Below, in pieces: positions 21,778-33,102 of a stretch of 64,000 nucleotides of DNA. A program made the position numbers and the translations under genes. Numbering within the stretch: the first letter of the stretch is position 1; each line of letters starts with the position of its first letter. This DNA is from Dentipellis sp. KUC8613. Its lineage: Eukaryota > Basidiomycota > Agaricomycetes > Russulales > Hericiaceae. The notes beneath the pieces were generated by a model. The model was given only the letters and a program-made list of their open reading frames with translations. It had not been told where the DNA came from and searched no databases. The stretch is taken from NCBI GenBank assembly GCA_002286715.1, contig NSJX01000013.1:480625-544624 (forward strand), written 5' to 3'.

Positions 21778-23808
21778 ATGCTCGCATCCTTAGTCTATTC
21801 ACTCTCTTTCCTCGCCGCTCTCTCGTCGGCTGCGCCTTCGAAAAGCGGAACCCTTCACATCCCTTTGACACGACGGCCTAGAGCAGTCGACTCGCCGGAT
21901 CGCTACTCCAAGATAGCCGAGAACATCCGTTTCAAGTATGGTTACAAGAACCATACAGCAAGTGCTCTCGACCGCAGGCAAAGCACCACTGGATTGTCGA
22001 TAACAAACCAGGTATGCACCACATGCAACTCCAGCGACGCCATAGTAACCTCTGCATCTTTCCCCAGGGTGGAGATACCAGTTATTTCGGCACCATTACC
22101 ATTGGAACGCCGTGAGTTTACAACCCTCAGGCTCTCGTTTCCTGTCACTGACCCTTGGATTTCTTGGTCAGAGGCCAGCCGTTCGACGTCGTTTTGGATA
22201 CCGGCTCCTCCGATTTGTGGGTGGCCTCCTCAACATGTCAATCATGTCCTCCCGGTACTCCCGAATTTGATGTCACCAAGTCATCAAGCTTGCAACAGTC
22301 GAATACGGCAGGCAGCGGAGACCAACTCGAGATTCACTACGGGTCCGGAGCTGTTGCTGGGTCGTTGGCCACGGATACCGTCAGCATGGGTCCATATACC
22401 GTTCCGAAGCAGACGTTCGGTGAGTTCCCATGGTTGCTACGCTTTCTGTTGCTCACATGTCACTCAGCTCTTGTTGACCAAATGACGAGCGGCCTTATTG
22501 ATGGTTCTCTGGCTGGTATCATGGGATTGGCATTCCAGACTATCGCTTCTACCCAAGCGACTCCCTTCTGGCAAACCCTACTGAACGGCAACCAATTCTC
22601 GAGCCCAGAGATGTCTTTCCAAATAACTCGCTTTCTGAATAACCCGCAAGCGACCGAGGAGGAGCCTGGAGGAACTTTGACCCTCGGCGGCACGAACTCG
22701 TCGTTGTTCACCGGCGACATCGACTTCCAGAACTTCCCTAGCGGAGTGCAGCCCTCGTTCTGGCTGCAATCAGTCACAGGTTAGTTCTGCATCATCTCTG
22801 TCGTTTCATATTGATAGCTCATCGTCCAACGCAGCTGTTACTGTGGGCGGCAAGTCCGTAACAGTGCCGTCTGGCAACCAAGCTCTTGCTGCTATCGACA
22901 CCGGTACGACCCTCATTGGCGGGCCTACTGCGGCCGTCAACAACATTTGGGCCGCTGTGCCAGGCTCGAAAGCCCTCACCGGCCAGGATCAGGGATTCTT
23001 CGCATTCCGTAAGTCATTCGCATCTCTATATATTCTCAGCTTACAACGTCGCGTGTAGCTTGTAATACCCAAGTTCAAGTCTCAATGTCTTTCGGAGGAA
23101 ACTCTTGGCCCATCAGCCCAGACGATATCAACCTGGGAAGCGTGGGTAACGGCCTGTGCAGAGGTGCTATCTTCGACATCACTCAAGGGTCAAATGTTGG
23201 CACCAGCGGCGGCACTCCCAACTGGATCGTCGGTGATACGTTCCTCGTACGTTGCATCCGACTATCTCCTCTCAGTCTGCATCTCTCAAACTTGCTATTA
23301 GAAAAACGTATACTCCGTGTTCCGTGCAAACCCACCTTCAGTTGGCTTCGCACAGCTTTCTGCCACTGCAGGCGGATCGCCAGGTACGTCCTTCACACCT
23401 TCTTTTCGATATCTCTTTTCGCCCATCCCATTGCCCGCCCTCCTCCATTCTTCTTCGGTTGGGGTTGTGCCTTATGCACCCTCCTTACATCCCTGTTCCC
23501 CTTTTTGAGTAGGGACGCTGTCCTCGTCGGCCGTCTCCCCACCGTTGTCATCGACAATATCAATAACCTCCGCTCCAGGATCGCCCGGATCTCCGTCCAA
23601 CCCCCCGAAGGCTACTGGCTCAGGAAGCAGCCCTCAATCCTCTGCGAACAGTGGCAGTACGTCCGACGGCTCTCACACTCCCATCCTTTGCTGACATCAC
23701 CGCCTGGTACTAGGCTCATTGCGTGCCGGCTCTAACGCTGCCGCACTGGCTGTTGGCCTGTCCGTCGCCATCAGCCTGCTCTCCAGCAAGCTGATTCTGG
23801 GGGCATGA
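21778..23808 (+). CDS. Secreted aspartic protease (pepsin family A1), probably GPI-anchored
   Basis: Extracellular pepsin-like endopeptidase. The start at 21778 gives a signal peptide (MLASLVYSLSFLAALSSAAP), then a basic propeptide ending near RRQ. The mature enzyme begins GGDTSYFGTITIGT. The first active site is VVLDTGSSDLWV and the flap region follows (IHYGSGAVAGSLATDTV). The second active site is AIDTGTTLIGG. Other hallmarks are AGIMGLAFQ, GGTLTLGGTNSS and NWIVGDTFLKNVYSVF...GFAQL. After the catalytic domain comes a serine/threonine/proline-rich stalk. The last exon then codes for a hydrophobic C-terminus (AAALAVGLSVAISLLSSKLI) after a small-residue site (AGSN). This is the layout of a GPI-anchored yapsin-like protease. 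About eight introns. Confidence 0.92.
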
Positions 23809-26800
23809 TTGTGCCCGCGTAGTTGACGACACCCTGAGTGCTCAAGGCTTCACGGAACCTGAGCACACGCTTGATGATGACGGTTGTTGGCTGGCAGAGA
23901 GATTTAGGGACTGGAACTGCTGCGTAGATGCTGTGGCGAACCTGCACTAACCACGTCTTCGTAATTATATGTCGGGATGGAATCGGAATTTCGTTTACTT
24001 ACTATATATGCACGCGCGGACAGTCATGGTATCTGTGTTGGCAGATGTAACCTACCATCGGCGAAGGTCTGATATATACCATCTTCGTCTCGTAGACGCG
24101 TGAATATGCAGTGAGTAGTGGGATTGTGGGGGCGGGAGTGGGGTGGATGTATATCGTCCGCTTGGACCGGGGTAGGCTGTAAGCATTCTGGATTGATATA
24201 GACTGCAGTACATTCTCGGAATATGTACCCGAAGACATGTGATGGTCAGTGCACTCTACGGCCATCGTAGGACACCGAGGGTGCAGGTCCCCGCGACATG
24301 ACAGGCTGTGTATGAGGACAGCTGGGCAGATGTTGGAATTGCATCTGCGAGCCATTGCAGAGAAGCCGCGGGATCGTCCCGCCTGGGGTGATGGTCCCTG
24401 ATCGACGAACGCTCGGATATCATGACGTTGCGTTGCGTTGGACTGTTGCACGCGCATGCACCCTGGCAATTGACCGTGAAGGTCGACGTTATTGCTTATT
24501 GAGCGTCCGTCGTCGAGGTCACCCGGCCATAGTCAGCGCTAGTCAGCACAAACCTGCTGTGAATCTATTCACCCGGCTGGCCATTCTGTGCGAGCTGGCC
24601 CACGGCAAGGACACCTGGCGATGCGCGTAAGTATGGTGTCCGCGAATTCGGATTTGAATTCGAATTGAAGTCTGCGCGAAAGCATCAATTGTCAAGGAGA
24701 TGCATATGCATATGGCATACGGGGACGCCGACACGAGCCCATTGCATATGGCGGAACCGGGGTGTCAGGCAGCAATATTGCATTGGCCGGGTGTCCTATG
24801 CGGTGGACCCACCGAGCCTTGTGCTGGGAGGGGCCCGCCGGCTCCAGCCAGGACACGTGCGCCGAGCACGGTAGGTTGACTGCACGCTGGATGCCGCACG
24901 AAACCGTGGTTCATGCACCCGTAGCGCCGGCGGTGGTATGTAGTAGGAGCACGCATTTGTAATTTGGTTAGGTGTGGAGGATCCGGGATCGCAAGGCGTG
25001 TGCGGAAGGGGGAAACTGTAGAAAATGGAGAGTCTCCGCTCCGAACGCCTAGCATGACAGCGACAGCCCCAGCCGAGGGTGGCACCAGACAGGAGGTAAG
25101 GCCTGGAAGAAGCTGCCGCCGGCATCGGGGGCGGCAGTGGAAAGTGGAAACGGTACTCTGGATCCTTGAATGCGTGTGGAGCCACGACGTCCATATCGGA
25201 GAGCCTCGATCACGGTCGACGTCGAAGATGTGCCGAAAATGCAGACGATACGAAAATGGCTCAAACGAAGCGGAGCTCCTCAATACCACGCTGAGGCCTA
25301 AGAAGTCTGAAAAAAGAGGTGGATTAGTTCAGGACCGTCGTACCACCGGGTCCAAGCTTTCGATCAGCGCGCCCAGAAGACGAGTGCCCGATCGGAGTTC
25401 GTGATGCTGCTCGGTTCTACGACGCAACTAGTGAGGTTCGGAAGAGCCCAGAGAATCCGCTGGCGAGACGCCGCCGTAAGTAGTCGCGCGGCGAGCAGGC
25501 AGGCAGGTAGGCGAGCAGGCTCTTCCGGGCGTCCGGGCGTCGGCTGGTTGACTTATTCCCGAGCACTCGGAAATCGCCTGTGGTCGCTGACTTGAAAGAA
25601 GGCTCTCTTCACGAGTCCGGCGTTCGTTTTCATACGAGCGCGAAGATGGCGAAATGTACGGTGACGACTGTCACCGGGTCGGCAGAGGTCCGGTGGTGGC
25701 TCTTGGTGGCGTCTCCGCGATTGCTCGAGAGGCGGCTCCACGAGGCGGGGGACTAGCGGATGTACGGGCGGGTTGTGACGCAGCCCTTCGAATGATCGGC
25801 TGGCTTGAATACGTTCGCAACGGAAGTTTACTCGGAGATGTTGTGTCCCCGCAATCTCGAAGAGGGGGAGCGTGGCACGTTCCTTTGTGCTTCTGGACCA
25901 GAATCCGGGGTGGCGCGGTGCTGCGAGAGGGTTGAGCATCCTTTACGACAAGGCTGATGACCCGTGCGTACATTGACGACGACAGTGGCAGAGGGACGCG
26001 GTGATCTTTCGCCGCTGATATGACTTTGGAGATAAGTCGTGTCGTGGGTAAGTCAAATCCGGAAAGCAGCGGTCAGATGTTTTCATTCGGTCGCCTTGTG
26101 CAGCCAGGAAATCTCCACCGTGCTTGATGATGTCCTCGCTCATGCACCTTATCGCCTATCTAGCTGCAGGGTGACGAGAATTTTTCTCTCATGAAGTGCA
26201 GTACGGCAGAGATGACAAGCACTCACTGTGGCCTATAGGCGACCGTGCCGGGTCCAAAAGCTGCCGTCAAGGGCTCGGATGCGGCAAGGCGATTTAGATC
26301 ATCGACTTGATTGGGAGTTATGAATTGAGCCCGGGGTCCACAGACTGGACACCGTGCGGGATGGAATGTGCAATCGATGGATTGAGCGACGCTTACCCCC
26401 GAAACACAGTGGCCCGCACCCGCTGGCCTCCGCGCCGTTGGCCAGCCATGTCGAGGCTTCGTGATTTGGAGAGCACGATCATGAGGGGGACCATATAAGC
26501 GTCCACAGGTTATAAGTTGTCCCCCGAGAAAGCTTGGTGGCGTTGGCCTCTGCTGTTGCAGCTTCCGGATTCCCACACCGCCAGCCACACACCCCACTCT
26601 ACTGGCACCTCGCGTAAGGAGAACATTAAGTTCTAGCGAAATAAACATAGGCGTGCAAATTCTTACATTTTATGAATCAAGAGTGAGCCTTTCTGAATTG
26701 GTTTGGCCATGCAGAAAGCACTGTGACAGCGTGCTCACATACTCCCCCGCGAAGGAGTTTTGAATGAGACTTGTCAGGGGCACCTGAAGCACAAACGGTG

Positions 26801-29800
26801 GAGAAGTAGAGTTATTACTCGGAGTTCGCCGCAGCCGGATCGGCAGGGCAGGAACCTGCAATTGAATGGGTATTAGTAGATACCTAATCCGAATAGTTGA
26901 CGCTCGTACAGTAAGTTCGTTTGTCAAAGAAGCCTCACACAATCAAAACGACGAACTGCGCGGGATCAAGGTGGATAGATTGACTCGGTCGCTATCAAGA
27001 CCGACTCTCCGTTAGAACAACACACGCCTTTTGCGGAACGGTGACCTACATTGTAGGCACGCATGTCAACGAAGCGGATGCTCCGATTGCGAATGACCGT
27101 AAGGAGCACTTGAGGCGCTGCAAGTGAATGGCCCGTCGTCCACTCCATCGTAGGATTGCGCTACGGATGCGCTGAATCGCCGACCGCGAGCCGCCGCGGC
27201 CCGCTCGCAGCATAGCCCTGTGTGTGTGCTGCATGGTCTGAGCGCCTATGTTGCGTCCTGAAGCGCTCGTGTGAGACGGCAGCCAGTTCAAGCAGGTAAT
27301 GAACCATCGAGGCTTGGCTGGGCGTCTCGTCAAGGGCAAGGTACGTTAGAAGACCTTCTGGAGTCTCATAACTCTCATCCCTTTGTCTCGGCCGGACGGA
27401 TCGTAGTGAAAATCCATCAGGCCAGAGCGTCGAACTTGAAGGGCGCAACTCAACCTTCCAAATCGTGTCGAGCTGGTACCTGAAGGCTGTGTACCGACTG
27501 TGAATTGTTCATAAATCATATCGAGATGCCATAGTATTAAGCATGCCGAGTTGTCGACGTTGACGAGGCCTTTCATCAAGACATGAAACCTGAACTAGCC
27601 TATACGTCAGCGCGACCTCTGGGGTAGATTTTACACTGACTTGTATGACTCTACATGCCATTCGGCGACCGCGGACGTGCATATTACGCATGCTCGCCAT
27701 ATGCTCGAACTTGATACTTTTGATGCGTTAGTTCATACGCCCAACCGAAGCGCCCAACATAACGGCGTGGACGATATGTTGATGAGCAAGCGAGACGTGT
27801 GATTGGTTTGACTGAGGGGAAGCATATGGTAGCAGCGCTACTTGGCTGGGGTATAGCGTCATAAAACAAGTTACGCTAGGTAGTAAGCCACTGCGCAAGC
27901 GAAGAGTCAGTGAGTCAATGAGTAAACATGTCAGAGCAGAAGGCTGCCGCCGCTGCCGTTGTGCCGAATTTTGAGCACCTCAACGGTGCTTTACTGAACC
28001 TGAATTTGCGACATGTGTTAACGTCCAGATTGCCTTCGGCAGATACCCTGTGCCAAGCCTCTGCGAAAAACATCGATTAGGAGTCGATTGGGTTGTCAAG
28101 AAAGCGGGTTAGAAAGAAACTCCGTCGCCATGCAAGTCGAATACAGTGGAAAATTGGGGTTTCCACTTATTTTTGTAACGTCACTACAAGTGGTTTGGGA
28201 TGGAACGAGGTGGGTCGGGGACAGTACATGCCTTGATGCTGTGGTCTTCAGAAAACCATGGCTACCATAGTCTACGTCTCCGACACCATGGTGGAAGCGC
28301 TTTCTTAGATTAGCCCAATATATTGTACGCATGTTGTAATGCTGGTCACCACATGGTTGCCATCTCATTAGGAAAGGACTTATTGGACTGTGTGAAGGCG
28401 CTCCTGTGCACCGAGGACTGCCGGCGGAAAAGGAACTTGACAGTCAATTCAGGCGTGGCGCAAAGCAGTGTAGGAAGCCTGTCGCCGATCATCGCACACG
28501 TAGAATCGAGTAAATCGCGTTAGGGAGGAGGTTCGCCGGACGTCTTTCATTATAGAGGCGGAGAACTCGCGCATCGGGCGATCCGCCAAGTCAGCGTAAT
28601 GCACATCAATCGTAAGAACTTAGAACTGACCGCCAGAAGCTCCCCAGTTTCGCCGGCCCACGTGCATACGCGTAGTGGGTAAAGTTGGCTCTTACGACGT
28701 TGACGGAACAGACCAGGGTGTGCACCGGTAGCGCACTGCTATCACACCCCGGATGGTGATGGAAGGTGACTCGAGGCGTTACGGGGCTCACAATGACACG
28801 ACCTCCGCGAGACAGCGAAAAATGGTTTTGGGCCCGTACGCTGCTTGACAACTGGGTTTTCGAGGGATTTGACTCGGAGAGGCAGGTTTGATTTGGTACC
28901 GGAAGATCTGGCTTGGCATTTTGCGGGAAGTATGATCTGGAGATTCGAGTTTCCTGCGTCATATGACTGCGCACAGCCTTATGATATAAAAGTGACGTTT
29001 CGAGCAGCGTCCTGTGACCTGCCGAGCGCTTCGTCCCGAGAGCGAGTTTCTCGAGTGCCGGCAGGCAGCAGAGGGCCTGCGCCAGGACTGGGCATGAAAA
29101 ATTGTGTGTCGGGGGCTGGAGGTAGGAAGAGGAGTGGCGACGGAGCACGAAAGGGAGCCGAGCGCAAACGTTTCGCCGGATTCCGAGGCTGAGGGAGGGG
29201 GCGGATTGAGCCGGGAGCGGCGGTTCGAGCCGGTTGAGGACGTCGCGTGGATTGAGCGACGGAGGCGGCTTGAATACGCCAGTGTGAGAGTCGAGCGCGT
29301 CTATCCGAGTGGACTGAGGCCCGTGTACGGGCCGTCTGCTACCTTTGTCTGGCAAAGGGACTGCCTTTGATAGGCCGTTGATTCACCCACAGCCCAGTGT
29401 TTGGATAATGTGGTCAATTGCCGCGCAGGAGCATGTGGAGAGGAGTGTTTCGGGGAGACATAGCATCGGACTGGGAGGCGGGAGGCAGCAGGTCGGTTAA
29501 ACGGGGGGAACCGAGGTGGTGGCTGGGAGTACGCGTGCTGAGTTCCCCCTGGCATCGAAATCGTTTTGACGCCGACATCAGATAGATCTGTAACTTTAGC
29601 GGCACACGCTTACATACGTTTCTACTATATTTCATCGGCAGCCTCTTCTTGTCCCTCCTTGTCCAAGGCCAGTATTTATCTCGTCCTCCATGTCCCTTTG
29701 ACCTTCTCCACTCCTCGCCCCGGGTCAGCGTCAGGCCTTTTCTCCCCTTTGCCTTCGTTCGAGAAGCTTTCCACACTTCTCCCCTTTCTTATTTTCGCTT

Positions 29801-29857
29801 TCGAACGCACTTTCCCCTTTCGCCTTTCGTTTTATTTTTAACTAATTGCACCCTGTA
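23809..29857. other. Six-kilobase stretch without a convincing gene
   Basis: Both strands were read for known families and none was recognised. Coding-like scraps occur at 27161-27450 (-) and 26223-26400 (-), each without clear exon partners. A 250-codon open frame at 28606-29355 (-) has arginine/serine/proline-rich text without domain character. AT-rich palindromic bits (atgcatatgcat near 24700) occur. The final 200 bp (29640-29857) are strongly pyrimidine-rich and are the likely promoter and 5' UTR of the zinc-cluster gene. The stretch may be decayed genes, old transposon remains or non-coding RNA. Confidence 0.4.
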
Positions 29858-32102
29858 ATGGCCGAAAAGAGCGCGTCGGGACCGAGTCGTAGCTCAGGCC
29901 CTACCCTGCAACGAGGGAAGGCTTGTCTCAGATGCAGGTGCGTACTCCTCGTCGCTGTCTGCAGTGGCGTGCTCACCCTTACGGACGTTTACAGGAAGAG
30001 AAAGATGGTACGGTCACATCATCTCCTTATTCGTAAACCATGCCCTGATGCACACGTCCAACAGAGGTGCGATGGCACCAAACCAGCGTGCCAACAATGT
30101 CAACGTGCGAAGAAGGGAGATCTCTGTGAATATGACGATGGGAAGGGCAAGACAAGGACACAGCTCCTCCGTGAGAACATTGCCAGACTCGAAGCCCGAA
30201 TCAAAGAGCTGGAGGATCCCGAACGTACATCGTCTTCAGTGACATTGTTCGACCCCCATGCTTTCGGCTTCTCCGAAGAGTCATCGTCTTCAAGCGCAGG
30301 TTCGCCAACGGGTCTACCCTTTTCCGCGTCGCAGTCGCCATATCCCTTTGGTGAGTGCCTCTTTGTTCGCCGTAGAGGCATATTCTCATCGCGCACGGTC
30401 TGCAGTGGAAACGTCGCCGACGCCATCGATACACACCCCGCCATTTACTTGGGGTCAGGTAAACGTAAGCCATTCCCGCTTTCTTGGATGCAGCGCTGTT
30501 TCTCATTCTCCGGGGCCATCAGAGCGATTCGCCAGTCTCTTTCGCAGGCGTGAGTGAACCGGAGGAGCTTCCTATCGAGCTTAAGCAATCGCTGTGCGTC
30601 ACAGTGCCCTTGATCTGACAGATGTCCATCTAAATTCTCGCAGATTGGACATATTTTTAGCTCACCGCCATCAAGTGAACTTCCAAGTCAATGTCGAGCG
30701 TCTGCGGAATTCTATCCACCTCCCTGTTGAGGAGCAGCGCCACCCTGTGCTCATGAATGCCATCTATCTTTGGGCGTGCTATCTGTCACGGCCTCAGTCA
30801 ATGGGCCAGCACGAGCCCATGTACCTCGCTCGCGCTCTGGAGTGCCTCGATGATGCGCTTCAGAACCCGACGCGTGTGTTAGACATGATTCAGGGTTGCT
30901 GCTTGCTTGCGATGTACTTGCTTACGAATGGACGCTTGCTAGAGGGCAGCTACCACGCCAGTAATGCGGCATCGTTAGCAATGCAGTGGGGTCTGCACCG
31001 GCAGGTATCAGAGGAGCCAGATCTGGGCGAATGCCTCGATACGAGCTTCAGGCTCCCCCCTCCGCGAGATGTCATCGAGCGAGGAGAGCGAATCCTGACC
31101 TTCTGGCAGGTGTTCATCCTCGACCGCTGTTGGTCAGTCGTACTGCAGCGGCCATCTACCATTCAGGATGGCAGAGACATGATGACCGCAATCACTGTGC
31201 CTTGGCCACAGGATATGGAGGACTATGAAGCTGTACGTCGATGTTTTCTCCTACGTGATACGGTTCTGACAAGTGTTGCAGGGAAATTTGAATTCCATGC
31301 TCGATTTCCCGACGGTGCAAACGTTTTTCGCGCATCAGATCCAGGTCCCTGGATTTGCGGGCGGATTTTCGAACTTTGCCCTGCGTGCGAAGGCATCAGC
31401 CTTGTTCGAGATGGCAGTGAAGTTGTCGGCGACTTGGACATCAGGTAAGGGTGCCGACCCTTCTCCCTCCGAGTAATTGATCTAGATGCATCGTTAATTC
31501 CAGCAATTCCGGAGTCGCTTGACGATGAAACACAAGCGCTCGAGAACACCATCATGCGCTTTTCGTCGAGCTTGCTCCCTGTTCACCAGCTCAATGCCAC
31601 GCTCGCCGTCGACAGACATGCCCTGCTTGTCATTCACACACTTGCACAGACGGCCTTGATCCGGCTGCACTATCGCTTCGCTGAAAGCGACCCCATGCGG
31701 CACGAACGATGCCTCCAGGCGGCTCGTGCCTGCGTCTTCATCATACGGCACATCGGGGACGCTGACTACGACTACCTTGATCCTATCATCGGGGTAAGAT
31801 CTACCCCTTTACATCTATCCAGATCTAATAACCTTTGGCTTTACAGTCTTGCTGGGGAACTGCTTCCGCGGTCTTCTCAAGAGAGATCACGAGGATGGAG
31901 GCATGGTCGGCCGTGAGCACCACGGAGACGCGCGGACACGTTGCGACCATCATCAGCGCCATGTCCAGGCTGAGTACAAAGTTTCCATTGCTAGGTAAAC
32001 TTACTTCTTTGCCGCTTTGCCGTGTGGATTGAATTTGAATGTTTCTTTCTTCGAGTAGGCTTCCAGGCCTCGCGCATTCAGAGAATGTTTGGCACGATTT
32101 GA
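29858..32102 (+). CDS. Zn2Cys6 transcription factor with fungal-specific middle domain
   Basis: Nuclear DNA-binding regulator of the GAL4 type. The start at 29858 gives MAEKSASGPSRSS, then the zinc cluster assembled from three exons: KACLRCR, a 13-nt microexon coding KRKM (29995-30007), and RCDGTKPACQQCQRAKKGDL followed by CEYDD. All six cysteines are present in CX2CX6CX6CX2CX8C spacing. A coiled coil follows (LLRENIARLEARIKELEDPE). The Fungal_trans domain covers LDIFLAHRHQVNFQVNVERL, HPVLMNAIYLWACYLSRP, GCCLLAMYLLTNGRLLEGSY, ASLAMQWGLHR and the helical C-terminal part up to a final exon ending RIQRMFGTI. There are about nine introns. It lies about 1 kb upstream of a FUSC-type membrane protein, with a CGGAC array between them; control of that gene is a hypothesis. 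The ligand is unknown. Confidence 0.92.
29995..30007 (+). other. 13-nt microexon in zinc-cluster gene
   Basis: Bounded by an acceptor (ttacag) and a donor (gtacgg), it supplies the KRKM residues between the second and third cysteines. Without it the zinc cluster is not formed, so the model depends on it. Confidence 0.75.
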
Positions 32103-32178
32103 GATCGCCGTCGTTTTGACGATTCTGTGAAGCCCTTTCACGCTAAAAGAGGACCCTTACGAACTCTACGTTCCCAAA

Positions 32179-32437
32179 CGGACTCGGACACTTACTCGGA
32201 CAATCGGACTAACTCGGACTACTAGGACTAACCAGCCTACGGACACCTACCCTCCCTTAATGCTACATTCACGTTCTTTACGATTGTCGTTACGACGGAC
32301 CAACTCTGGACATTCATTTCGGATGCCACTCGTTACTCTGCAGACTTACGGACTGCCCGGACAATGGACACTTACGGACAACTGGACACTTCGGACACTT
32401 ACAGGACACTTTCATCGAACACTACACTTTCTCGGAC
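32179..32437 (+). repeat. Array of twelve CGGAC pentamers, all in one orientation
   Basis: CGGAC starts at 32179, 32185, 32197, 32205, 32215, 32240, 32296, 32349, 32358, 32375, 32392 and 32433. Four further GGAC(A/T) variants lie between them, and many units read cggacactta. I found no GTCCG within the block. Chance would give about 0.25 copies per strand in 259 bp. It may be a decayed tandem repeat or a binding-site cluster. Confidence 0.85.
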
Positions 32438-32466
32438 TTTTCACATGAACACTTTCATCGAACACT
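32406..32466 (+). repeat. 18-bp direct repeat, 43-bp offset
   Basis: acactttcatcgaacact occurs at 32406-32423 and again at 32449-32466. It overlaps the end of the CGGAC array and suggests a recent local duplication. Confidence 0.8.
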
Positions 32467-33102
32467 TTACACATACCTTACTCTTCCTTCACATTACCGC
32501 TGGAGACCACCATTCATACCACGTCTACATATACTTACATTCAAAAGTTACATTCGCACTGACATTGCTATCGCTTCCAGCTATCTTTATCCGTTTGTAG
32601 GATTAATTACTACCAGACTTTGGGCTAACAGTTTTGTACTTCCTAGCTTTCTCTATATCTCAATACAACAGACATAACTCTATTCCCCGCCCGTTGTGAC
32701 ACGACTGATGATCTGTTTACCGTTGCGCTCGAGAAAGAAAGACTAGTTGATCGTTATAATAGCGGTAGTATCGCGTTGTAGCAAGGCGCTATAACAGCTT
32801 GAGCCCTAACCTAGACAGATTTGTATCAGTGACATCATCTGCTGTTGACTTGGGTAAGAGACGCGCTTCGCGTTGTAACGTGCCAATCGCTTCTACATCT
32901 CCACGTTTCCTACAACCCCGCGTGCGACTCGTCTTGAAAGGGCTGAACTTCTACATCCGTAACTCCCCATTGTGCTGTGGCTAAACTGAAATTTCAAGTG
33001 CTAGCGGAGACAGGGCATAGCGGAAGCTCCGTGGTGGGCGGTTCAGAGGTGAGTGAATGGGATGCCTTTCTCGACTCGTCCGGCGCTGAGATAGGCCAAG
33101 TC

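Larger units (their letters stand above)
32103..33102. promoter_or_regulatory. Intergenic region upstream of FUSC-type transporter
   Basis: 1 kb with no gene seen. It contains the CGGAC array (32179-32437) and a short direct repeat, both listed separately, then AT-richer sequence. A plausible 5' intron for the next gene starts with gtgagt at about 33049 and ends at ttcag at about 33114, so the 5' UTR may begin in this region. Confidence 0.45.

Noticed and set aside
28606..29355. 250-codon open frame on the minus strand upstream of the zinc-cluster gene
   Set aside because: Long, but with random-looking Ser/Pro/Arg composition, no motif, no splice context and no recognisable family. Kept only as part of the intergenic description.
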